A stretch of 21,627 bases of DNA. It comes from Ophiothrix spiculata (lineage: Eukaryota > Echinodermata > Ophiuroidea > Amphilepidida > Ophiotrichidae). Both the position numbers and the translations under genes were made by a program. Shown here one piece after another: positions 11,125-19,275 of the stretch (positions are counted from its first letter, which is position 1; every line of letters starts with the position of its first letter). The stretch lies in assembly GCA_000969725.1 (NCBI GenBank), contig JXSR01S009091.1. The stretch is one strand, 5' to 3'. Below the pieces are notes generated by a model. It was not told the origin of the DNA. It was given only the letters and a program-made list of their open reading frames with translations, and made no database searches.

Positions 11125-11352
11125 TAACACCAAATTCTATGTAATTAACCAACTTTAGGGGTACTACTATAATATTCTGGTAATCTACATACTTTAACAA
11201 CTACAAGCATCATTAGATAACTTAGGGTTGGGAATTCCACCGAAATCCGAACGAAGTAACAGACGATTATCACATGTATTAAATTTACCAAAATACAAGA
11301 CTGACAATAGCGAACGTTTGCAGTGGATAGCGAATTTGTCAACACCCTGGTA

Positions 11353-11535
11353 AAAATCGAGTACAATTCTACACAACATTCCTGACTTGCACATTTGGAG
11401 CATCATTCTACTACATCTTTAGTACAATTCTAGTACAAATATTTGTATTAGAATTGTCCCAACACTGTACTAGAATTGTGTTCTAAATATGCAACCCAGG
11501 AATGTTGTACTATAGAAATGTAGTCGATTTTGTTG
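11353..11535. repeat. Spacer-free imperfect palindrome (foldback)
   Basis: The axis lies between 11440 and 11441. The 68 bases on each side (11373-11508) align without gaps at about 54 of 68 positions. The innermost 17 bp each side differ at one position (ACAATTCTAGTACAAAT). With a 3-base gap the similarity continues to AAAATCGA at both outer ends. It could be a small foldback transposon or a hairpin RNA source. Confidence 0.75.
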
Positions 11536-11753
11536 GCGACAACTGATGTTACAGTCTTCTTCTGAGCCTTGCCTATGTGATTGAACATATATAGCTCTTT
11601 TTGAAGAGAATCATAAAAAGATGAAAGTTCGCCCCCGCCGTCTCCATTTAGAATGGGGCTTGTCTCTTTCTTGGTGTAAAAAGCCTCTCCTATTTTTCGT
11701 GGTAAAAATTGTCCTCCCTGCATAGCAAATAAACTGTTTTCAAACCACACCAA
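11448..11753 (-). CDS. Exon-like open frame of unknown function
   Basis: I do not recognise this 101-codon minus-strand frame. Residues about 12-78 have a mixed, protein-like composition (for example FLPRKIGEAFYTKKE and YDSLQKELYMFNHIGKAQ). The underlying DNA is richer in G+C than its surroundings, which suggests a real or former exon. A possible acceptor, TTTGCTATGCAG, ends just before position 11717 on this strand; ATG at 11723 overlaps it. The last roughly 25 codons run into the palindrome at 11353-11535 and stop inside it, so the 3' part is probably repeat sequence and not original gene. No partner exon was identified. It could be a transposase remnant or chance. Confidence 0.25.
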   Translation of the reverse strand: MVWFENSLFAMQGGQFLPRKIGEAFYTKKETSPILNGDGGGELSSFYDSLQKELYMFNHIGKAQKKTVTSVVANKIDYISIVQHSWVAYLEHNSSTVLGQF

Positions 11754-12000
11754 ACTTCAGTAAAGAAGATCATTAACCTTTCTAGCTGACCAGCACATGT
11801 CTCTTTATTGTCTGTGCCTCGTAGCGTTTACGTATGAAGTACCTATCAAAGTTGCTACGTCCCAGCTATTTGAGCACTTTCGACTTTTTTTTGGAGTTTC
11901 ATTTATGACAACATCTATATGATGATCGATCTAATTATCGATTGTTGTGTAGATTCTAATCCCGGAGGGCACTGACCTAGAAACGTGATACGGGTATGTG
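11754..12000. other. Spacer with a short dispersed repeat
   Basis: ACCTTTCTAGCTGACCA, followed about 18 bp later by TTATTGTCTGTG and CTCGT, occurs at about 11776-11825. It recurs at about 13618-13667, marking a short dispersed repeat of about 50-60 bp. Nothing else is recognisable. Confidence 0.5.
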
Positions 12001-12170
12001 CGGGCCTCAAGACCCCTTTTCATGCCTTGTCTGCCGCTCCCGAGACCCCCATTTCAAGCACAACCTCCGCAAGCCTTTTTTTGTTCAAAAAATGTCAGTT
12101 CCCTAGCCTCATTTTTGAAATTTAGTTCCCAAGACCCCCATTTCAAGCAATATTTCGAAAATGTATGCTT
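12000..12170. repeat. Diverged ~90-bp tandem repeat
   Basis: GACCCCCATTTCAAGCA occurs at about 12045 and again at about 12134, each preceded by a CCC(G/A)A word. The bases between are only loosely similar. A plus-strand 68-codon frame here is probably incidental. Confidence 0.5.
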
Positions 12171-12173
12171 TTT

Positions 12174-12596
12174 AATTTTTTTTTTTTTTTTTATTACACT
12201 TTAGAGGAGTGATCCTCACGGGTATACCCAACAGTGATAAACACTCTACAAGGGGTACCCCTACAATGACCAGAACAGGGTTGGGAACAATCAGGGGTAG
12301 AATACCCTACTCTTTACGATACTGACTGCGATTACATGTACAGGTATGACTCTTCTGTACATGGGACCGACGGCTTTACGTCCCCTCCGAAGGACGACAA
12401 TCTCTCATGAAATATTCACCCAACTCTAAATACTTCATGTAAGGGGCGGATATCTGACCCAATGCTCCCACCAAGTCAGACAAACATCTTAGCAAAGATT
12501 CCGAGATTCCATTCCGGCAAGGCAACCCTCACCGGGAATCGAACCCGGGCCCAATGCGTGCAAGGCGAGATTGCTAACCACTACACTACGCCGCCC
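12174..12596 (-). mobile_element. tRNA-derived SINE, full length
   Basis: Read on the minus strand, the head begins GGGGCGGCGTAGTGTAGTGG. It carries an A-box-like TAGTGTAGTGG and a canonical B box GGTTCGATTCC 43 bp downstream, the usual tRNA spacing. The T stem (CCGGG/CCCGG) is intact, but the acceptor and anticodon stems do not pair, so this is not a working tRNA. A body of about 330 bp follows, including GGGGACGTAAAGCCGTCGG, which resembles the conserved central domain of Meta-type SINEs from memory. It ends in an A run (12177-12192 as T on the plus strand). SINEs are transcribed by RNA polymerase III from the A and B boxes and mobilised by a partner LINE. Confidence 0.8.
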
Positions 12597-12612
12597 CGTA
12601 GTGTAGTGGTTA
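12575..12612. repeat. Inverted duplicate of the SINE A-box region
   Basis: TAACCACTACACTACG and CGTAGTGTAGTGGTTA are exact complements with a 6-bp loop (CCGCCC). The left arm is the head of the minus-strand SINE; the right arm is the same A-box sequence facing the other way, with no B box after it. It could be a truncated head-to-head SINE or a foldback made during insertion. Confidence 0.85.
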
Positions 12613-12697
12613 TATATAAGCCATATGCCAAGATTGTTAGAATTGTCTGCAACAGGTTGTGTTCAATGCAGTACAACATCTTCAAGCAATGACTTAC

Positions 12698-12973
12698 GCT
12701 GCTTTCATACTTATTGTCGCTTTGCAGCTCTGTCGCTTGCTTCCTTTCACACTCTTGCAGCCTTGCAGCTTTGTCGCTTTTCAGATTTGCCGCTCCATGT
12801 CGCTCTGAAAGTTGAAATTCATGTCAACTCAAAAATTCTTGTCGTGCGACAAAATTTTTCCGATATCGATTACCTCAGCGACATGTAGCTTTCAACCGGA
12901 AGCGGTAAGTTTTTGCAAAAAATATACGTTACGCAGCTACAAAGCTGCAAAACTACACAAGTATGAAAGCAGC
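12698..12973. mobile_element. 276-bp MITE with GTCGC/GCAGC subterminal words
   Basis: Ends are GCTGCTTTCATACTT and its complement AAGTATGAAAGCAGC. Similarity continues inward for about 40 bp (CGCTTTGCAGCTCTGTCGCT against GTTTTGCAGCTTTGTAGCT). GTCGC or GCAGC occurs repeatedly throughout the left half. The overlapping short frames are by-products. The superfamily and target duplication are not clear. Confidence 0.75.
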
Positions 12974-14195
12974 ATTAGTAATATCCCTATCTAATAAGGA
13001 ACTCAAACTAAGAGGGATGCTAGATTAATACTCTCTTTTTTTCTAGCATGGGGATAAAATAAGGAGTATATTCTATTCTGGCGCCGGCAGATAATGTATC
13101 GCATCTTGTTGTTACGCATGAATATAAGAAACATACACTTATCTTTAAATCTTGTGATTAAGCATAAATATTAGGTTTGCGCATCATTTTCATAAGTATA
13201 CCTGCAACCAAATTGCTGTATAATGGAAGTTGATTTGAGCAGGACTAAAGTTGACCCCAAAAAACAAAATTTGAGCTACATGTCTGATGCCATTATACGC
13301 ATGGTAGTATAATAGGAAGACTGGTATGTCCCTTGGGGTGTATAATATGCTTATAAATCACATTTCTCTTCCTTTTAGGTCGGTTTTTTTTTATTCCATG
13401 GGTCCATGCTATAGACGTCGACACATAAGAAAATACAAATGAGAGTATAATTAATAACAAGTTTTATCAAAACATTAATTTTCGTTCGCACAAAATAATT
13501 TGAACAGGGAAAAACATTATTTATCTGTATAATTCTGCGATCACTGTTCTTGTCTTGTCCGGACATATGTTAGTTCAATGAGATGAAATTATGCATTTCA
13601 GTAATGTGGATCAATTGACCTTTCTAGCTGACCACTACATAAATATTTATTGTCTGTGGCTCGTGGCTACCATTTATTGAAGTGGCACTTAAAACTGCGT
13701 ATTCAAATTGAAATAATCTCTAAAATGCATTTTTTCCTGGTATTTTGTTAAGTTTTTTTGCTTGTATGTTTGTATATATAGATATCTTGTCTTTTATATT
13801 TTGTATTTAATATTCTAATAATATAATTTGTTTTCAAACGACATAGACTCCAATCTCTCAACATTTTTTTAAAGGGACCACAGTAGGTGTCGTCAACCGA
13901 CTCAATTAGGTAAACATTTATTCCAAAATAATTAAAAAGGTAAAAACGTTATTTTGCTTGCGAAATGTTCTTTTATACAATTAATTTAAATTTAAAAGTT
14001 TTACTAAAAACAAAACGACAGTTTTTGTGTCCTTGTTATTGAATCAGATATGGACATTCAAACTTCAAAGGCAAATACAGCCTGGTATAAAAAGAATATT
14101 CTCGGATATCCTTGAAAATGGCTAGTATTTTTAATGATAGGTAGTATCCACTTGGGGATATCTTCCCAATGAAAATGAATGTCAATGAATTAACA
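12974..14195. other. AT-rich stretch without recognised genes
   Basis: A 29-codon frame at 13223-13312 starts ATGGAAGTTGATTTG and lacks recognisable motifs. The second copy of the short dispersed repeat lies at about 13618-13667. From about 13680 to 14190 the sequence is very AT-rich and I see nothing in it. Confidence 0.4.
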
Positions 14196-15213
14196 CAGGG
14201 TGTCCCTTAAAAAAGGAAACCGAGATTTGCGCCCTCTGTTCTTGGAAACGGTTGAATGAGTTGGAGTACTGTTTTGCTAGATTAATGCACCAGAAAGTCC
14301 TCTTTACAACAATACCAAATATTCCTACGTTGCTAACCTTGTTGAGTAATTACGACCAATTTAATGAATTGTGCAATTTATGCCTTTGTACCACTTTTTG
14401 GTAGCGTTAACTTCTTGCTTATGATGTGCTTGAGTGAAGCCGTGTTGAAAGAAGGACTCCTTTAAGACGCTTTTTTGGATGACTGAATATCGGATTGTTC
14501 CTAGATTTAGATTATTAAACTCGGAGAGTGCAACTGAACACAGGAACGTTTTTTAAAGGAAAGTTCATGGTTAATTTGCTTCCTATTTGAGCTATGGAAA
14601 ATCCAATCCCAAAATTGAATTTCAAACCATTCATCAGCTTGATATCGTATTTTTGTTAGTGCATGCTTTATTTAAACCAGCCAATAGCATTGCAAGATGC
14701 AGTTCATCTTTTAAATGTTTTCTTTGTCACTTGTTGAAGGAGAACAGATACGTAGCCTTGATAAAGTTGCCGTTTATTATTGAAGAGAGATTTCCTGTTG
14801 GCCTACCTAACACATGGATGTACGAATTCAGGCCCTTCAAAATTTACCCTGTTTTACTTATTCTCAGCCTAGTTTTGAACGATTTTACTTCAGAACTTTC
14901 TGTCACTATATCAGGTTGTTAAACATTGTGTCACTTACAACCCTGCTTAACAGCAAAGTCTTCAAATTTCCACCAAATGGCACCAAAAGACGAAGAAGTT
15001 AACTCTACCAAAAGTGGTACAAAGGCATAAAATGCACAATTCATAAAATTGGTCGTAATAACTCAACCAGGTTAACAACGTAGGAATATTTTGTATTGTT
15101 GTAAAGAGGACTTTCTGGTGCATTAATCTAGCAAAACAGTACTCCAAATCATTCAACCGTTTCTAAGAACAGAGGGCACAAATCTCGTTTTCCTTTTTTA
15201 AAGGGACACCCTG
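14196..15213. mobile_element. Non-autonomous DNA transposon with 221-bp TIRs
   Basis: Left TIR 14196-14416 and right TIR 14993-15213 are reverse complements with about 13 differences by eye (near 94%). Both start CAGGGTGTCCCTTTAAA or nearly so. The right end is followed by TA; the left end is preceded by CA, possibly a mutated TA duplication. If so, a Tc1/mariner-type element is the best guess. The 576-bp interior includes a 111-codon plus-strand frame (14587-14922) with no transposase motif that I can recognise. The element must depend on an outside transposase. Confidence 0.85.
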
Positions 15214-15541
15214 TATAAAACATAATAAAGTTCATAATTCAGTCTTGAAGTGTTACGTGTAATCCGATTATCACCCTAACAACTGGTTCACGCTTTCTAG
15301 TTTTGAACCATGATCGAAATGATCACCATACAAAACTATACCATACACCGTTGTCAGGGGATGTACGTGAACCTGTTACTGGGGAAGTTACATAATCACT
15401 ACGATACTGAATACTGCGGAAAAAACATCCCAAGGTCCATGTTATTCAGGTCCAATTCAGGTACCCGTTTTATTCTCAGCGTATCAATTAGTCGGCAATT
15501 AATTGTTCATATGTGAAAGCCAGCGAAGTCGGTGAATAAAA
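15214..15541. other. Spacer between transposon and decayed coding region
   Basis: Contains a 68-codon plus-strand frame (15310-15516) without recognisable features. A TGA in frame lies just upstream of the ATG at 15542. Nothing else is identified. Confidence 0.35.
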
Positions 15542-16070
15542 ATGGCGGAGAGTGGAAGAGTACCGATAATTTGAGCTCTCTATTTGCCGTGTCTATTTGT
15601 TGATAATAGTGATAAAGAGAGAGATTTTAAGGATTTGGACAAGAAGGAAATTGGTGCCATGTATGAAGATCATTACGATAGCGTCAGTCGAGATTATTTT
15701 GTTTTGACTGGCGAGAACTTACGAGCACTAGTGAGTTTTGTTGAGTCAATGCAATTCACTGTGTACATGCATTACATGAATACGGATGATCGCACAGCAG
15801 CAGTGGCTGTTTTGAACTAAAGTTCTGGAATGTTGAATACGTCTAGTATAATATTCCGATGCCACATGTTGAATTCACATCGATTGAGGACCTAAAAGAT
15901 AATTTATGGCATTGAATGAGGCCCTGGCCCCTGGACTCTGGAGATACAGGAAAATACTCATATTTAGGTAAGGTTACATGGATTGGATACTCAATACCTA
16001 TTTCAATAACAAAGGCTACAGTTATATATAAAGCCTATATGGATATTAATGATATTAATAAATAATATAA
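15542..16070 (+). pseudogene. Decayed coding sequence of unknown family
   Basis: ATGGCGGAGAGTGGAAGAG at 15542 sits in a good initiation context (AAAATGG) and is open for 10 codons before a TGA at 15572. The same frame then continues 81 codons (15575-15817) with protein-like composition, including acidic and basic residues near DKERDFKDLDKKEIGAMYED, to a TAA at 15818. A shifted frame from about 15823 is again largely open, with TAG near 15844 and TGA near 15915, then runs on to about 16065. I do not recognise the protein. A strong donor-like CTAGTGAGT (about 15727) and TTTAGGTAAGG (about 15965) mean part could be real spliced exons. A dead transposon ORF is equally plausible. Confidence 0.3.
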
Positions 16071-16889
16071 AAAACCAAGAGCATTGTTTTACTTTGTTTT
16101 TCTTCCTGGGAATCCTGCATTTTGTTTTTAAAGAAAGGAAAATAGCATATCGCATTTCATTTTCGAAAAGTAAAAAAAAAAAAAAAATCCGCATATCACA
16201 TTTACTTTTCCAAGCATGTTACCAGAAACATACTTTTTATTTTTGGCCTAATAAGCTGTCGATTGCCACATCAATAATACGTGTATGGTATTTTTTTGGT
16301 GACCGTTTATTTGTGCATCATTAGGGACATGGTCAATTCGATTTATCTAGAAATACTCAGATTATCAACAGATAAACTAAGTTTTTCGTTAGATAGGATT
16401 TAAGTTCCCCAAATGGATGACCAGACTTTGTAATGCTGTCTCATTGTGAAATCATGTTTGTTTGCTCCTGAGTTTTACATGATAATCTGAAGGCTTAGAG
16501 TATCCATGATTTTATTCCACAGATTCTCTCTCACTTTCTCTCACATTAACTCTCACTGTTAAGCAATGCTGTTACCATGGCAGAAGCCTGACAGAATCGA
16601 GTGTCACATTATCATGCATGATATTGAAACCATGCCAAAATGTGTACTTTGGCAGCATAGTCATGTTTAAAATGCAATAAATGCCAAAGTAAACTTGTTT
16701 GTGTTGCCACAAGAAGACTACAAGAAGTTAAATGCAACTTTTTTTCGGCTGTTTAAAAAAAAAATGATTTGGAAACAAATGGGTCTTGCTCAAAAGCGAC
16801 ATTACCTTTCATCAAATGGTAGGGTGTGTTGTATAGAGTCTTGACAAAGTCTGATCATCCAAGGGGGAACTTATTTTTTGGTAACCGTA
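16071..16889. other. AT-rich stretch without recognised genes
   Basis: Contains poly(A) at about 16169-16187 and a CTCTCTCACTTTCTCTCAC pyrimidine patch near 16525. The opposed 63- and 91-codon frames around 16003-16324 are low complexity and are not called. Confidence 0.45.
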
Positions 16890-17018
16890 TATATATATGC
16901 CGACTCTAACACAGAACCATTAATTAACCAAGTGAGGTTGCTACAACTGACTTTCCTTGGTCATGTTCTAAGAATAACAGAGGAAGAGCCCTGTATGACG
17001 TATGCATTTTACACAACT
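16890..17018 (+). pseudogene. LINE ORF2 C-terminal fragment, 5' part
   Basis: In the frame with codons starting at multiples of 3, the stretch from about 16908 reads TEPLINQVRLLQLTFLGHVL, then RITEEEPCMTYAFYT. The F-L-G-H-(V/I)-L-R core followed by an acidic patch is the signature of the region after the reverse transcriptase domain in many invertebrate LINEs. The catalytic RT and the endonuclease are absent, so this is a 5'-truncated, dead copy. The frame is broken at 17018 by the inserted foldback array and resumes at 17422. LINE proteins copy their RNA into DNA at a genomic nick; this fragment cannot. Confidence 0.8.
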
Positions 17019-17421
17019 AGTCCGACACTGCGCTAGTCTGAAAATGAAATACACGGCGCCTTTCCGACACGGCGCTTGTCCGAAAATTAAATACACAGCG
17101 CTAGTCCGAATCTGAAAAACATTGCGCTAGTCCGACATTTATGTCGGCCTAGCGCAGTGGATTTTAGATTCGGACTAGCGCATTGGATTTCTGTTTGAAA
17201 TAAACACAATACATTTTTTTCATTCGGACTAGGGCAGTGTCGGACTAGCGCAGTGGTTTTCATTTTCGGACCAACGCATTGTTTTTTCGGACTAGCGCAG
17301 TGGTTTTCATTTTCAAACTGACGCACCTCTAAGGTATAGGAAAAGTGTGTAGTCGGACTAGTGCAGTGTCGGACTAGCGCAGTGTCGGACTAGCGGCATG
17401 TCGGACTAGCGGGTGCACCCC
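17019..17421. mobile_element. Foldback element built of a 16-bp word array
   Basis: The word TCGGACTAGCGCAGTG or a close variant occurs at 17144, 17170, 17224, 17240, 17266, 17287, 17353, 17369, 17385 and 17401. Its complement occurs at 17027, 17052, 17068, 17094 and 17120, plus a partial copy at 17016. Spacings are mostly 16 or 26 bp, so the unit is the word with or without a 10-bp linker like GTTTTCATTT. The arms meet in a hairpin (17120-17159, 2-bp loop). Flanks TACACAACT and TACACACCT look like a 9-bp target duplication. Tandemly repetitive inverted arms plus a 9-bp duplication are the hallmarks of Foldback-type elements. No coding sequence. Confidence 0.8.
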
Positions 17422-17620
17422 TACACACCTCCCCATGGTAGAAGGAGACCAAGGCGACAGAGAAATTCTTACTTGTCCTATATCCACAAGCTGCTTGACG
17501 ACAAAGATAACTTGTTGCAACCAAATGCTATCTGGACACTGGCTCAAAATAGAAGTATTATGGCGATACTGTGTTGTCGCCTACTGCGCAACAGAACGAT
17601 GATGATGATGCATAAAATTA
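17422..17620 (+). pseudogene. LINE ORF2 C-terminal fragment, 3' part and tail
   Basis: The frame resumes as YTPPHGRRRPRRQRNSYLSY, then about 20 residues later PNAIWTLAQNRS. This is the usual ending of the LINE protein, where a basic (G)RRRPR patch precedes a short helical tail. After AQNR the expected ending LWRYCVVAYCATER appears in the next frame (about 17552-17600), so a frameshift is present. The stop lies in a run of GATGATGATGAT at about 17598-17610, the type of 3' microsatellite on which many LINEs prime. It is continuous with 16890-17018 once the inserted array is set aside. Confidence 0.8.
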
Positions 17621-17842
17621 ACATTTCATGTGTTCTCAAACAGATGATAAAAACTAGTAGACTATTACTTTAAAACAAATTGATGTAACTGTTCAAAATG
17701 TGATGATTAGAAAGCTTTGAATCGATACATTTTATAATAAACAAAATAGTTTTCAGCAGTCCAACCTAAATTTATTGTATTGGGAAACTCCAAATATTCC
17801 TAACAACATTTCCAGTTTGCATTTCCTTTCACCTTTTTCCAG

Positions 17843-17896
17843 AATTATGAGATTTCCTATTTCACTGAATGATCGTGTAATTTACGGTAAAGACAG
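17843..17896 (+). CDS. Candidate internal exon (unknown gene)
   Basis: A 54-bp segment is bounded by a strong acceptor (CTTTCACCTTTTTCCAG) and a consensus donor (CAG|GTACGTAA). Only one frame is open, reading RFPISLNDRVIYGKD after an initial IM, with two bases left over at the 3' edge. That phase fits the next candidate exon at 18074. I do not recognise the peptide. It may belong to a gene whose upstream exons lie beyond the LINE insertion, or the sites may be chance. Confidence 0.3.
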
Positions 17897-18073
17897 GTAC
17901 GTAAATTGTTTAACTTTAGTAATAATGAAAAACGTGTCAAACCCCTATAAATGCATATATGTAGTGAAGTCAGCAAACTGTCTTCAATAATGCAAATGTA
18001 CATTATTATCCTATGGGTGTCTAATGATAACAATATTTCCAAAAAAAATGGCATCTTATTTTCGATTTTACAG

Positions 18074-18125
18074 GATGAGGGATAGGTTGAGATTGAAAAT
18101 AGAAACATTATTTGAAAACATTTAA
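18074..18125 (+). CDS. Candidate terminal exon with stop codon (unknown gene)
   Basis: Preceded by the acceptor TTTTCGATTTTACAG. In phase with the exon at 17843-17896 it reads MRDRLRLKIETLFENI and then TAA at 18123. The charged, helix-like composition is unlike the low-complexity shadows elsewhere. An AATAAA follows at 18320, about 195 bp downstream, suitable for polyadenylation. The family is unknown. The intron would be 177 bp. Confidence 0.3.
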
Positions 18126-18319
18126 CCTTGTCTTTGACACAGAAAATTGGGGAGAATAATGTCCCGTTTTTAAAATTTACACTTAATTTTAAATGATTTT
18201 GTTTTAACCTTTCTTTATTTCTGTAGTTATTGCTTACATGTATAAATAGGGTTCATATTGATTTAGTTTTTATGGATACAATTTTAATATCCACATTATT
18301 ATAGTGTTGCCTATCTTGG

Positions 18320-18325
18320 AATAAA
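18320..18325 (+). promoter_or_regulatory. Candidate polyadenylation signal
   Basis: AATAAA lies downstream of the stop at 18123. It is supported only by position; AT-rich DNA gives many chance matches. Confidence 0.25.
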
Positions 18326-19015
18326 GTTAGCAATTTTGTTTCGTATAATTATAATTGACATAATCCAGCTGCTATTCAAAGCAAGTTTGACCCATGTTTA
18401 AATTAATGAAAATAATAGGTTTTTAACAACAACTGACGCAGTACTATATATTTGTTTGAAACATTTTGATAAATGGAATACACTATTTACTTGACATAAG
18501 TGTCCTCTGAAAGTCAAACTTAAACAGCATCAATCTTAAGGATTTCTTTTATCATCTATCAGATGTCGCTTGGGGCAAAGCGCACTATTTTCAAAGAGAC
18601 TGTCAAAATTATCCAGATTGACTGTGGCAAATATAGGTTAGTGGCGCAAATTCCTATGTAAATTACTTTAAGCATAGATTCTTGCATTAAGATACAATGC
18701 CTCCGTACAATGAAGTATCATATAACGTAAACACAAAGCGACGTGTTAAATTTTGTATCGCATCGAACTGCTAATCCCATTGACAGGTTCCCCAGCTGAA
18801 AGATATGTTTTTAAGTTAAAGTTACTTAATAGATTTGTCATAGTACAGTTGGCAAAATATATTGATCATAAAATATCACTCATTTCCAACCCGCCAAGTT
18901 TCATTCAAAAATGTAGGAAATTTGTAAAGTTTATATAAAGATAAATATCATATTCATCTGACTCTATGGAACATATATAAAGAAGTATACATTACCTTAT
19001 AAGCAAGGCCGTCCC
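18326..19015. other. AT-rich stretch with one exon-like segment
   Basis: 18563-18636 (74 bp) lies between an acceptor-like TTTTATCATCTATCAG and a donor-like TAG|GTTAGT, and is open both on its own ATG and in phase with the exon at 17843. It could be an alternative exon. The remainder shows nothing recognisable. Confidence 0.25.
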
Positions 19016-19078
19016 CAGAGTGGGGGAGGTGTTGGGTGGGGGTGCGTGTGTGGGGGTGCTACCACCCCCCCCCCCCCC
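19016..19078. repeat. G-run cluster followed by a 14-C run
   Basis: Four or more G runs (TGGGGGAGG, TTGGGTGGGGG, TGTGGGGGTG) lie within 40 bp and are followed by a poly(C) tract. GGGGGTG and CACCCCC can pair across CTAC. The pattern has G-quadruplex or slipped-strand potential. Confidence 0.75.
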
Positions 19079-19115
19079 ATCATCGGTCATGTTGGTAAAA
19101 TTGTGCTGCTGTCTT

Positions 19116-19275
19116 AAAAAAAGAAGGGGAAGAAAAAAAGAGAGGGCAGAATGAAGTGGCAGAAAGGGAGAAAAGAAGGGGAAGAAAAAAGCGAAAAAGA
19201 AAAAGGAAGGAGGTGGGAAAAGGAGAAAAAGAAAGAAAAATGAAGGAAAGGATGAGAATGAAACGAAAAAGACAG
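19116..19275. repeat. Polypurine (GA-rich) tract
   Basis: About 160 bp are almost pure A and G on the plus strand, with AGAAGGGGAAGAAAAAA occurring twice (about 19121 and 19176). The 121- and 66-codon minus-strand frames here are Phe/Ser/Pro low complexity and not genes. Such tracts can adopt triplex (H-DNA) form. Confidence 0.8.

Noticed and set aside
12535..12596. Functional tRNA gene on the minus strand
   Set aside because: A and B boxes and the T stem fit, but the acceptor and anticodon stems do not pair. A long body and an A tail follow, so it is a SINE head.
14587..14922. Transposase ORF inside the long-TIR element
   Set aside because: 111 codons with no DDE-like or helix-turn-helix pattern that I can recognise; more likely incidental.
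17087..17326. 79-codon minus-strand repetitive protein
   Set aside because: It is the translation of the 16-bp word array of the foldback element and shows no independent coding evidence.
17019..17421. CRISPR array
   Set aside because: Repeats are 16 bp, occur in both orientations, and are separated by nothing or by the same 10-bp linker. There are no unique spacers and the context is eukaryotic.
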